DNA from: an uncultured Eubacteriales bacterium
GTDB taxonomy: Bacteria; Bacillota; Clostridia; Christensenellales; CAG-917
DNA length: 7,674 nucleotides
Reading direction: 5' to 3'
Assembly: GCA_900551145.1 (NCBI GenBank)
Contig: URUQ01000060.1
Coordinates: forward strand, 1 to 7,674
Shown: positions 1-5,455 of the stretch, piece by piece
Layout of the letters: every line of letters begins with the position of its first letter
Numbering within the stretch: position 1 is the stretch's first letter
Program-made: the position numbers and the translations under genes
The notes under the pieces: model-generated
What the model was told of the DNA's origin: nothing
Databases searched by the model: none
The model's input: the letters and a program-made list of their open reading frames with translations, nothing else

Positions 1-2
1 AT

Positions 3-31
3 ATAATATTATAGATAAAGATATTTGTCAA
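3..31 (-). promoter_or_regulatory. sigma-A-type promoter reading leftwards out of the window
   Basis: On the minus strand TTGACA (31-26) is followed after exactly 17 bases by TATTAT (8-3), five of six matches to the -10 consensus. It would drive a gene beyond the left edge, divergent from the serine protease at 223. No target is visible. The rest of 1-222 shows no gene and no convincing forward promoter. Confidence 0.55.
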
Positions 32-208
32 CTTGTAGCGTTTCTTTTGCACTCTTTCATTTTCTCGGAGATTGCGCGACTTTCTGCAAGATATGCGTAT
101 CGCACGCTATACTTTAATAAAAGAACTAATAATTGTGTAAAATTATAAATTTTCGTCGTTTTAATACTCGTTTAAGTTTGAAAAACTATTATTAGGCTAC
201 AAAATGAG

Positions 209-215
209 AAAGAGG
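209..215 (+). promoter_or_regulatory. ribosome binding site of the serine protease
   Basis: AAAGAGG lies 7 bases before the ATG at 223, which supports that start. The A/T-rich stretch before it contains no well-spaced -35/-10 pair that I would defend. Confidence 0.6.
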
Positions 216-222
216 CATTTTT

Positions 223-1332
223 ATGGACGATTTCAACAACTTCTTTGACGACCAAAGAGAAACTCAACCGCAACACACTCCCGTGTATCATACACCGGAG
301 CCCAAAAACCACAATAAACTCAATGCCGTGACGATTATTTGCATCGTAGTGGCGGCAGTTATGTGCGTTGTGGTGCTTGTCAACGTCATCGTACTTGCAA
401 GTATGAAACAAAGCATTGCGGAAGAATATGCGGCATCTATTTCCGAAAGCATGAAAGAACAATATCGAAACGCGATAGACGAAACGTTGAGCGAAACGGA
501 TATTGTAGAAGATATTACCGACCAAGCCTTACAAGAGGCACTTGAAAAACTCAATTACGCAGTAGGTCAAGTTGCGGACAAATACTGCTCCGCTTCCGTT
601 GCAAGACTCTATATGTACACCGACTCTTCCTCGGAATACCACGTTGGAAGCGGATTTTTGATTACGGACACCGACTCAACGGGAACTACGCAAAGATACT
701 TGCTCACCAACGCACACTGCGCGAGATACGTCGCTGAAACGAGAGTAGGCGGTATTGGTTTCGGTTCGAAGTACACATACAGTTGGGCATCATATAAGAG
801 CATAGTTGCGATTTTCGACGGCGAGGAAACGCAATATAACGTCGAAATAGTTGCATACGGCGCATACGACGATTCAAAACTTACGGCAGAAAACGACCAA
901 GCGGATATTGCGATTTTGAGAATTAAAGGCACTCAACCTTCAAACGAAGCGCACCCCTCTCTCCAAATCGCAACCACAGACGTAAGACGCGGTGATCCCG
1001 TTGCGCTTATCGGCAACCCCGAAGGTATCGGCGAGAAAAACAGCATTACTTCAGGCTCTGTATCGCAACCCGATATCACTCTCTCCTCTTGGGGCGCGGG
1101 TACGTTCATCATGACGGACGCGGCGGTCAACGGCGGTAACAGCGGTGGTCCGATGGTCAATATCCTCGGCAAAGTGGTAGGTATCGTGGAGTCAAAACTT
1201 GCGGACGACACCATTGACAATATGGGCTTTGCACTCTCTGCGGATACGATAAGAGATTTCGTATCGTGGGCGCAAAAACCTGCCAACAACGTTCTCGGAA
1301 CGGATTTGAGTGAAATTTTCCAAAATTTATAA
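223..1332 (+). CDS. membrane-anchored HtrA/trypsin-like serine protease without PDZ domain
   Basis: Predicted peptidase S1/S2C (HtrA/DegP-like) of 369 residues. Residues 1-33 are polar and rich in Q, H and P, presumably cytoplasmic. Residues about 35-59 form one hydrophobic membrane helix, followed by a charged helical stalk (about 60-120) and the protease domain outside the membrane. The catalytic triad is readable: His165 in LLTNAHC, Asp228 in QADIAILRI and Ser307 in NGGNSGGP, with the usual GNPEGIG and ITSGSVS segments between. Classical HtrA proteins continue into one or two PDZ domains; here the chain stops about 20 residues after the last protease strand/helix (FALSADTIRDFVSWA), with a normal stop. 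The family degrades or processes misfolded or specific envelope proteins; the substrate here is unknown. No terminator separates it from the promoter at 1355, so read-through would end at the hairpin at 1438. Assignment to the protease fold is firm; its role is inferred. Confidence 0.9.
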   Translation: MDDFNNFFDDQRETQPQHTPVYHTPEPKNHNKLNAVTIICIVVAAVMCVVVLVNVIVLASMKQSIAEEYAASISESMKEQYRNAIDETLSETDIVEDITDQALQEALEKLNYAVGQVADKYCSASVARLYMYTDSSSEYHVGSGFLITDTDSTGTTQRYLLTNAHCARYVAETRVGGIGFGSKYTYSWASYKSIVAIFDGEETQYNVEIVAYGAYDDSKLTAENDQADIAILRIKGTQPSNEAHPSLQIATTDVRRGDPVALIGNPEGIGEKNSITSGSVSQPDITLSSWGAGTFIMTDAAVNGGNSGGPMVNILGKVVGIVESKLADDTIDNMGFALSADTIRDFVSWAQKPANNVLGTDLSEIFQNL

Positions 1333-1354
1333 TAAAATGGGCATAATAATCCTA

Positions 1355-1382
1355 TTGACAAATTCGATTGATATGCTATAAT
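1355..1382 (+). promoter_or_regulatory. near-perfect extended -10 promoter with no gene downstream
   Basis: TTGACA (1355-1360) and TATAAT (1377-1382) are both perfect, 16 bases apart, and TGC directly before TATAAT gives the extended -10 motif. The expected start is near 1389. The only element downstream before a strong terminator is the hairpin RNA described next. Confidence 0.8.
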
Positions 1383-1388
1383 TTAAAC

Positions 1389-1469
1389 AATCTCCCCAAT
1401 TTGTCGGCACTTATTTATCCTCCCTATGCCGACAAGAAAAATCCCCGCGTTTTGCGGGGATTTTCTTTT
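1389..1469 (+). ncRNA. candidate small RNA with CCTCC loop
   Basis: Between the promoter at 1355-1382 and the terminator at 1438-1469 lies about 80 nt without a ribosome site or a plausible reading frame. It contains TCTCCCC near the 5' end (1391-1397), then a perfect 9-bp stem TTGTCGGCA (1401-1409) / TGCCGACAA (1427-1435). The 17-nt loop carries ATCCTCCCT, in which CCTCC is complementary to the GGAGG core of Shine-Dalgarno sites. C-rich unpaired loops of this kind are known in Gram-positive regulatory RNAs that block translation by pairing to ribosome sites; that this RNA does so is inference. I do not recognise it as a named family. Confidence 0.6.
1438..1469 (+). terminator. intrinsic terminator of the candidate small RNA and of protease read-through
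   Basis: The stem is 1438-1448 / 1454-1464 (AAAATCCCCGC with GCGGGGATTTT) around a 5-base GTTTT loop, followed by a run TTTTCTTTT. It is 105 bases after the protease stop and is the only forward terminator seen there. Confidence 0.85.
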
Positions 1470-1524
1470 GCATTTTTTCTGCTATGTCTTTCTATATAGT
1501 GCGCTTTTTTGATTAAATATCGAT

Positions 1525-1551
1525 ATAAAAAAGCGAGGTAACCTCGCTTTT
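1525..1551 (-). terminator. terminator of the lipoprotein gene, possibly bidirectional
   Basis: A perfect 10-bp stem AAAAGCGAGG / CCTCGCTTTT (1529-1538 / 1542-1551) with a 3-base loop is followed on the minus strand by TTTTTT. It lies about 137 bases after the stop of the lipoprotein gene at 1688. The forward strand also has a T-run, so it could work both ways. The rest of 1333-1687 holds the small RNA and otherwise nothing recognisable. Confidence 0.75.
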
Positions 1552-1687
1552 ATACCAAGTTCGTAAAACTATGTAAATCAATTGCGTTTGAAAGCGATTA
1601 CGAAAAAATAACCAATCATATAAATTTACGCTCTCAACTCATCAAATTCCCTTTAACGGCGTTGCAAATGAATCTTGCTATTCAGCG

Positions 1688-2116
1688 TCAATACGAACGC
1701 GCGATTGTAAGGAGTTCGTAATATCCGCACATAATCACTCTGTCATAGATATATGAGTTCCATTTATCAAGCGAGTTGTCCGCAACGTAAGCGTCCGCTT
1801 TCTCCTTCGCCCACTCTGCAGCCTCGTCACTGCCGGCAAAAATTATGTACAGTTCTTGCACGACCTCGGTCTCTACTCCGTCAACGGTTGTCGTATACGT
1901 CTTGGTGCAATGCATAAGATCCTCAAAAGGATAATCGCGCTCTCCGTCCTTGGTGATGGGCGTCGTGCGCTCGTACGTGTAAGACACACCGGCTTCGTCA
2001 AGACGCTTTTTAATATTGTTCTTTTGCATGCCGACTTTGAGACACGAAGTCAACGTAATAGCAAGAACGATAACAAGCGTAAAGACGGAAAATATCGTAA
2101 CAAACTTCTTTTTCAT
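1688..2116 (-). CDS. small predicted lipoprotein, unknown function
   Basis: 142 residues. The N-terminus is a bacterial lipoprotein signal: MKKK, a hydrophobic stretch at about 5-21, then lipobox LTSC with Cys25 as the predicted lipidated residue, so the mature protein should be anchored on the outer face of the membrane. The mature part (about 118 residues) is mixed charged/aromatic with two more cysteines (70 and 130). A segment around 90-107 (FAGSDEAAEWAKEKADAYV) looks helical, and the C-terminus ends YYELLTIARSY. I recognise no family. The start is fixed by the signal peptide, yet there is no ribosome site because the promoter abuts the ATG. It is transcribed alone, with its own promoter and a terminator near 1525. 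Confidence 0.8.
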   Translation of the reverse strand: MKKKFVTIFSVFTLVIVLAITLTSCLKVGMQKNNIKKRLDEAGVSYTYERTTPITKDGERDYPFEDLMHCTKTYTTTVDGVETEVVQELYIIFAGSDEAAEWAKEKADAYVADNSLDKWNSYIYDRVIMCGYYELLTIARSY

Positions 2117-2122
2117 AGCTTT

Positions 2123-2151
2123 ATGATAAAATCATAAACGGAATTTGTCAA
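2123..2151 (-). promoter_or_regulatory. promoter of the lipoprotein gene, giving a leaderless mRNA
   Basis: TTGACA (2151-2146), a 17-base spacer and TATCAT (2128-2123, five of six) precede the ATG at 2116 by only 6 bases. Transcription starting 6-8 bases after the -10 would begin at or within a base or two of the start codon. The first 11 bases, TTGACAAATTC, are identical to those of the small-RNA promoter at 1355. Confidence 0.75.
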
Positions 2152-2254
2152 TACATATTGCAAAAGCGATATGCAAGATAAATCATTTACGGTAAAATCA
2201 AACTCAAAATACAATGGTCAAAAACGTTTTCGACTATTAGAACGTATTATTCAA

Positions 2255-2282
2255 TTGCTACAATTTCCCATACATTTATAAG
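2255..2282 (+). promoter_or_regulatory. possible promoter of the 44-codon gene
   Basis: TTGCTA (2255-2260), a 16-base spacer and TATAAG (2277-2282) lie 36 bases before the start codon at 2319. The -35 matches only four of six bases, so this is tentative. Confidence 0.35.
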
Positions 2283-2318
2283 GCGTAGGTGCAAACAATA
2301 AAATCAGGAGGCAAGCAA

Positions 2319-2453
2319 ATGAAAAATTCATTGATCATCGGCACTATGCTTGGAATAGTCACTGCCACTGCGCTGTATTGCAGTATGTCAAACAATTCAC
2401 TAAAAAAAGCAAAACGTGCCTTTGTAAACAAAATCGAAGACATCATTATGTAA
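2319..2453 (+). CDS. 44-residue predicted membrane peptide
   Basis: This very short gene is supported by a full AGGAGG ribosome site (2306-2311) 7 bases before the ATG. The product has a compact membrane-protein layout: MKNSLIIGTMLGIVTATALY is hydrophobic and glycine/alanine-rich (residues about 3-21), followed by a polar turn (CSMSNNS) and a basic, probably amphipathic tail (KKAKRAFVNKIEDIIM). This resembles the general plan of small single-span proteins whose basic tail lies along the inner membrane face, but I do not recognise a family. It is monocistronic: a possible promoter lies at 2255 and a strong hairpin starts 27 bases after its stop. Its function is unknown. Confidence 0.7.
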   Translation: MKNSLIIGTMLGIVTATALYCSMSNNSLKKAKRAFVNKIEDIIM

Positions 2454-2479
2454 ATAATCGGTCTTGTTCATTTATCCTC

Positions 2480-2538
2480 TATAAAAGCACAAATCGTGTA
2501 CGCAAGCATGTAGCGCATACACGATTTGTGCTTTTATA
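2480..2538 (+). terminator. 21-bp perfect hairpin, likely terminator of the 44-codon gene
   Basis: Arms 2480-2500 and 2518-2538 are perfectly complementary over 21 bases around a 17-base loop; the 3' arm ends CTTTTATA. It is much longer than a normal terminator stem. The A/T-rich ends would let it act on either strand. Confidence 0.6.
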
Positions 2539-2615
2539 TACTCAAAATTAACGATTTTCGGGCAAATATTGAGTTTTAGGACACGAGAGGTGTTTCTTAT
2601 ATTTTCATAGTAAAA

Positions 2616-2704
2616 GTGATATTGCGCCGTAGGCGCAGTGAAATTGTTGCTTCGCAACAGTGATATTCTCGCGAAGCGAGAGTGATATTTGTGCCGTAGG
2701 CACA
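2616..2704. repeat. tandem array of four mini-hairpins separated by GTGATAT
   Basis: Four units of 22-23 bases. Each begins with GTGATAT (2616, 2638 as GTGAAAT, 2660, 2682) followed by a 15-base palindrome with a 6-bp stem and a 3-base loop. Hairpins: 2623-2637 TGCGCC-GTA-GGCGCA; 2645-2659 TGTTGC-TTC-GCAACA; 2667-2681 TCTCGC-GAA-GCGAGA; 2690-2704 TGTGCC-GTA-GGCACA. The linker is conserved while stem sequences differ with both arms changing together. It is not CRISPR: repeats are too short and spacers self-complementary. It lies in the gap between two convergent genes, as REP-type elements commonly do. The following GTGGAATATTCC (2709-2720) may be a decayed unit. Confidence 0.85.
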
Positions 2705-2742
2705 AGTTGTGGAATATTCCAATAAAAAAATCAGTTATCAAC

Positions 2743-2861
2743 ACAGCGCAAAATAAATGCATAACAAGAAAGAGCCGTCCGAACGGCAACCCTAATTTAC
2801 CAATCGTAAATGAGTTGTCGGACGGACGGCTCTGCCGAAGTTAGGCGTTATTTTGCGCTGT
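2743..2861. repeat. 14-bp inverted repeat enclosing the nifU terminator
   Basis: ACAGCGCAAAATAA (2743-2756) is perfectly inverted as TTATTTTGCGCTGT (2848-2861). The right copy is the last codons plus stop of nifU. The minus-strand transcript could therefore pair its own coding end with sequence about 100 bases downstream. No target-site duplication is seen at the flanks. Confidence 0.7.
2762..2833 (-). terminator. structured terminator of the nifS-nifU operon
   Basis: On the minus strand AGAGCCGTCCG (2833-2823) pairs with CGGACGGCTCT (2781-2771), followed by TTTCTTGTT. The enclosed sequence can pair further (CGACAAC with GTTGCCG, ATTTAC with GTAAAT). A competing compact hairpin GCCGT-TCGG-ACGGC (2787-2774) uses the 3' arm alone. 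It begins 15 bases after the nifU stop. Confidence 0.7.
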
Positions 2862-3219
2862 TTTGAAGGTAGTTGTCGATGGCAAGTCGTATAGCATCTT
2901 CCGCCAATACCGAGCAATGGATCTTTTGCGGAGGAAGTCCTTGAAGTTCCTCAACGACTTGTTTGTTGGTGAGTTTGAGTGCCTCTTCGATGGTCTTGCC
3001 GATAATCATACCGGTTGCGGTTGAACTTGATGCAACTGCCGCGGCGCATCCGAAAGTCTTGAATTTTGCATCTTTGATGATACCGTCTTCGATACGCATA
3101 GTGATTTGCATTATATCTCCGCACACCTCGTTACCGACTGTGCCGATTGCATTGTAGTTTTCAACCTCGCCCATGTGTTGAGGATTTTTGAAAACTTCCA
3201 TAACTTTTTCGTTGTACAT
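2848..3219 (-). CDS. nifU: NifU/IscU-type iron-sulfur cluster scaffold protein
   Basis: 123 residues, the usual length of a stand-alone IscU-like scaffold. The protein holds a nascent Fe-S cluster built from iron and the sulfur delivered by the cysteine desulfurase, then passes it to apo-proteins. The three conserved cysteines are present: Cys33 in NEVCGD (with the partner Asp35), Cys58 in KTFGCAAA and Cys102 in KIHCSVLA. The N-terminal YNEKVMEVFKNPQHMGE is typical of the clostridial NifU-like branch. AGGAG lies 6 bases before the ATG. It follows nifS by 34 bases and clearly belongs to the same operon; the transcript ends in the structured terminator just downstream. The distinction between general Fe-S assembly and a specialised branch cannot be made from sequence alone. 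Confidence 0.95.
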   Translation of the reverse strand: MYNEKVMEVFKNPQHMGEVENYNAIGTVGNEVCGDIMQITMRIEDGIIKDAKFKTFGCAAAVASSSTATGMIIGKTIEEALKLTNKQVVEELQGLPPQKIHCSVLAEDAIRLAIDNYLQNSAK

Positions 3220-3253
3220 AATATACTCCTCGGGCTATGCCCTGAAACTTTAT

Positions 3254-4420
3254 TTACTTTTTGTAAAGCGGTGACATATCTCTGAGTCGTTTTACAATCT
3301 TGACAAGTTCGTCAACGGTGTAATCGACCTCTGCCATCGTGTTGTGTTTGCCAAACGTAAAGCGGATAGAACCGTGTGCCGTACCGACGGGAACACCGAT
3401 TGCAAGCAACGTTCTTGACGGCTCGAGCGAGCCTGAAGAGCATGCAGAACCGGAAGACGCACTTATGCCCGCAAGGTCAAGCGAAAACAAGATTGACTCT
3501 CCTTCGATATATTTGAAGCTGAAATTGGCGTTGTTTGGAAGGCGCTTCGAGGTGTCTTTTGCGCCGTTGTAGTAAATATCGTCGATTTCGTTTAGAACTC
3601 TCTCAACGAAGTGGTCACGCAAGGACGCAACGTATTTGTCGTCTTCTTCAATTGTCGCAAGTGCTTCGTCAAGTGCGGTTGCCATACCGACAATGCCGGG
3701 AGTGTTGCTCGTACCGCCACGGTGCGAACGCTCTTGTTCACCGCCCGTCAAAAGCTTCTCTATACGGATACCGTTGCGTACGTAAAGCATACCCATACCT
3801 TTCGGACCGTAGAACTTATGTGCGGACATAGAAAGCAAATCCACTCCCAAATCCTTGACATTGTATTTGATTGCACCGGTTGCTTGAACTGCATCGGTAT
3901 GGAACAAAACGCCGTGTTTGTGTGCGACTTCGCAAAGTTCTTTGATAGGCTCTACTGTGCCGATTTCATTGTTTGCAAACATTATGCTTACGAGCACGGT
4001 GTCAGGGCGAATTGCCTTTTCAAGGTCGTCAACGGACACAAAACCCTCATTGTCGACGGGAAGATACGTGACCTCCCAACCGAACTTTTCAAGTTGTTTG
4101 CACGTCGTATAAATTGCGGGGTGCTCTATAACCGAGGTGATGATGTGCTTGCCCTTTTCGATATTTTGAAGAGCAATACCCTTGACCGCCCAATTGTCAG
4201 CTTCCGTACCGCAAGACGTGAAGTAAATTTCACTCGGTTTTGCGCCGATGCAATTTGCAAGCAATTGTCTTGCATCGTTTACGCCTTTTGCTGCTTCGCG
4301 TCCGAATACGTGCTGTGAATTGGCATTCCCGAAAGTGTCGGAAAAGTATGGTTTCATAGCCTCAAACGCTTTTGGTGACAACGGTGTCGTTGCCGCGTGA
4401 TCAAGATATATATTTTCCAT
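3254..4420 (-). CDS. nifS: cysteine desulfurase (NifS/IscS, class V aminotransferase fold)
   Basis: 388 residues, full length for the family. It converts L-cysteine to L-alanine with pyridoxal phosphate and loads the sulfur on its own cysteine as a persulfide. Visible landmarks: YLDHAATTP at the N-terminus, SCGTEADN (69-76), His100 in VIEHPA stacking on the cofactor, Asp176 and Gln179 in HTDAVQ, cofactor lysine 202 in MSAHKFYGPKG, GGEQERSHRGGT (227-237), and catalytic Cys327 in the mobile loop SSGSACSSGS, as in the NifS/IscS group rather than SufS. The start is supported by AGAGG 5 bases before the ATG. The next gene, nifU, is its expected sulfur acceptor. No IscR-type regulator gene is seen here, but the promoter at 4653-4681 carries a palindrome. 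Confidence 0.96.
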   Translation of the reverse strand: MENIYLDHAATTPLSPKAFEAMKPYFSDTFGNANSQHVFGREAAKGVNDARQLLANCIGAKPSEIYFTSCGTEADNWAVKGIALQNIEKGKHIITSVIEHPAIYTTCKQLEKFGWEVTYLPVDNEGFVSVDDLEKAIRPDTVLVSIMFANNEIGTVEPIKELCEVAHKHGVLFHTDAVQATGAIKYNVKDLGVDLLSMSAHKFYGPKGMGMLYVRNGIRIEKLLTGGEQERSHRGGTSNTPGIVGMATALDEALATIEEDDKYVASLRDHFVERVLNEIDDIYYNGAKDTSKRLPNNANFSFKYIEGESILFSLDLAGISASSGSACSSGSLEPSRTLLAIGVPVGTAHGSIRFTFGKHNTMAEVDYTVDELVKIVKRLRDMSPLYKK

Positions 4421-4611
4421 ATTTGCCTCTGCGCCGAAGCGCGTCGATAAAAATTTTATTTCCTATTTTGTCCATAGCCACGCTTGCGTATTCGAACGAG
4501 AAAAGCCTTGCCGATTTTCTCATGGAGATAACCGAGGCTTCTAAACGATGCGGTTATATTCACAAAAATCGATTGGCCGATTGCTCTCACCGCGTATCGA
4601 ATTTGGTGGCT
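4421..4611 (-). other. long nifS 5' leader without a convincing gene
   Basis: About 190 bases between the 5' hairpin and the nifS start. Short open frames exist on both strands (a 40-codon frame 4523-4401 on the minus strand that overlaps the nifS start, and a plus-strand frame ending at 4626), but neither has a ribosome site. I see no known riboswitch. A decayed gene or a leader with a regulatory fold are both possible. Confidence 0.4.
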
Positions 4612-4649
4612 TTATTGCAAATGTGAATATTTATTCACATTTGCAATAA
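4612..4649. repeat. 18-bp perfect inverted repeat at the expected 5' end of the nifS mRNA
   Basis: Arms 4612-4629 and 4632-4649 (TTATTGCAAATGTGAATA and its exact complement) are separated by 2 bases. Neither strand has a following T-run, so it is not a normal terminator. The promoter at 4653-4681 would start transcription about at its edge, so it would form a hairpin at the mRNA 5' end. Confidence 0.75.
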
Positions 4650-4652
4650 TAT

Positions 4653-4681
4653 GGTATATCACGACATAGTCGTGTTGTCAA
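4653..4681 (-). promoter_or_regulatory. nifS-nifU promoter with embedded operator palindrome
   Basis: TTGACA (4681-4676), a 17-base spacer and TATACC (4658-4653, four of six). The spacer contains CACGAC-TAT-GTCGTG (4674-4660), a perfect 6-3-6 palindrome, which is where a repressor would block RNA polymerase. The identity of the regulator is unknown; an Rrf2/IscR-type protein is a guess from the genes controlled. Confidence 0.55.
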
Positions 4682-4696
4682 GCAATAAACGAAAAA

Positions 4697-5443
4697 TTAT
4701 TCCTCGTCATCGTCGATATCGAGCGTTGCGTTGTGGTAAACGTTTTGCACATCGTCGAGCTCTTCTAGTTTGTCGATCATCTTGATGATGGTTGCTTGTT
4801 GTTCTGCGCTCGGCGTGACGTAATTGTCGGGAATCATATCGACTTCTGCCGACAAGACTTTTACGCCGTCGTCTTCGAGGCTCTTTCTTACGGACGCCAA
4901 GGACGCCGTATCGGTGTAAACTTGATACACTTCGTCGTCTTCGGAATTGATGTCCTCAAAGCCTTCGAGTTCGAGCGCATACATCATAAGATCATCCTCT
5001 TCGATGTCGCATTTTGCGATGGTGATGACGCCTTTGCGCTTGAACATAAAGGATACGCAACCGTTCGTCCCCATCGAACCGCCGAATTTGTCGAACAAGT
5101 GACGAACGTCACCCGCCGTACGATTTTTATTGTCGGTGAGGGCTTCGACGATAATGGCAGTTCCGCCAACACCGTAACCCTCGTAAATCATATCTTCATA
5201 GTTGATTGAACCAAGTTCACCGCTGGCTTTTTTGATACTGCGCATAATGTTGTCGTTGGGCATATTGTTGTCTTTTGCCTTTGAGATAACTTGTGCGAGT
5301 TTGCTGTTGCTGTTGGGGTCTGCACCGCCTTCTTTGACTGCAACGGCAAGTTCTCTGCCAATCTTCGTGAAGATATTGGCGCGAGCCGCGTCGGTTTTGC
5401 CTTTCTTCTGTTGAATATTATGCCATTTGCTGTGTCCACTCAT
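4697..5443 (-). CDS. yebC: YebC/TACO1-family protein
   Basis: 248 residues, full length. The N-terminus MSGHSKWHNIQQKKGKTDAARA is the family signature, followed by FTKIGRELAVAVKEGG, the NMPNDNIMRSIKKA segment and the glycine-rich YEGYGVGGTAIIVEALTDNKNRT core, then the FDKFGGSMG motif. The C-terminus is acidic (LDIDDDEE). Older annotation calls it a transcriptional regulator; later work on bacterial and mitochondrial members points to a ribosome-associated factor that helps translation through difficult sequences such as proline stretches. Its AGGAG (5457-5453) overlaps the stop codon of the methyltransferase gene upstream and lies 9 bases before the ATG, indicating coupled translation. The nearby translation genes fit that role. 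Confidence 0.95.
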   Translation of the reverse strand: MSGHSKWHNIQQKKGKTDAARANIFTKIGRELAVAVKEGGADPNSNSKLAQVISKAKDNNMPNDNIMRSIKKASGELGSINYEDMIYEGYGVGGTAIIVEALTDNKNRTAGDVRHLFDKFGGSMGTNGCVSFMFKRKGVITIAKCDIEEDDLMMYALELEGFEDINSEDDEVYQVYTDTASLASVRKSLEDDGVKVLSAEVDMIPDNYVTPSAEQQATIIKMIDKLEELDDVQNVYHNATLDIDDDEE

Positions 5444-5455
5444 ACTTGTTTTCTC

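Noticed and set aside
1426..1509. 27-codon plus-strand frame starting ATGCCGACA within the small RNA
   Set aside because: It is preceded by a CCTCC stretch, the opposite of a ribosome site, and runs through the terminator.
2616..2704. CRISPR array
   Set aside because: Repeats are only 7-8 bases and the intervening sequences are self-complementary hairpins.
2472..2789. 105-codon open frame on the minus strand
   Set aside because: It runs through the hairpin array and the palindromes, has no ribosome site and a composition dictated by the repeats. It is a spurious frame.
3611..4318. 235-codon plus-strand frame within nifS
   Set aside because: It is antisense to a fully conserved cysteine desulfurase and is a shadow of its codon pattern.
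4401..4523. 40-codon minus-strand frame overlapping the nifS start
   Set aside because: Amino-acid make-up looks plausible, but there is no ribosome site and no recognisable family. Recorded only as part of the leader.
4372..4626. 84-codon plus-strand frame opposite the nifS start
   Set aside because: No ribosome site, overlaps the N-terminus of nifS antisense and ends in the 18-bp inverted repeat.
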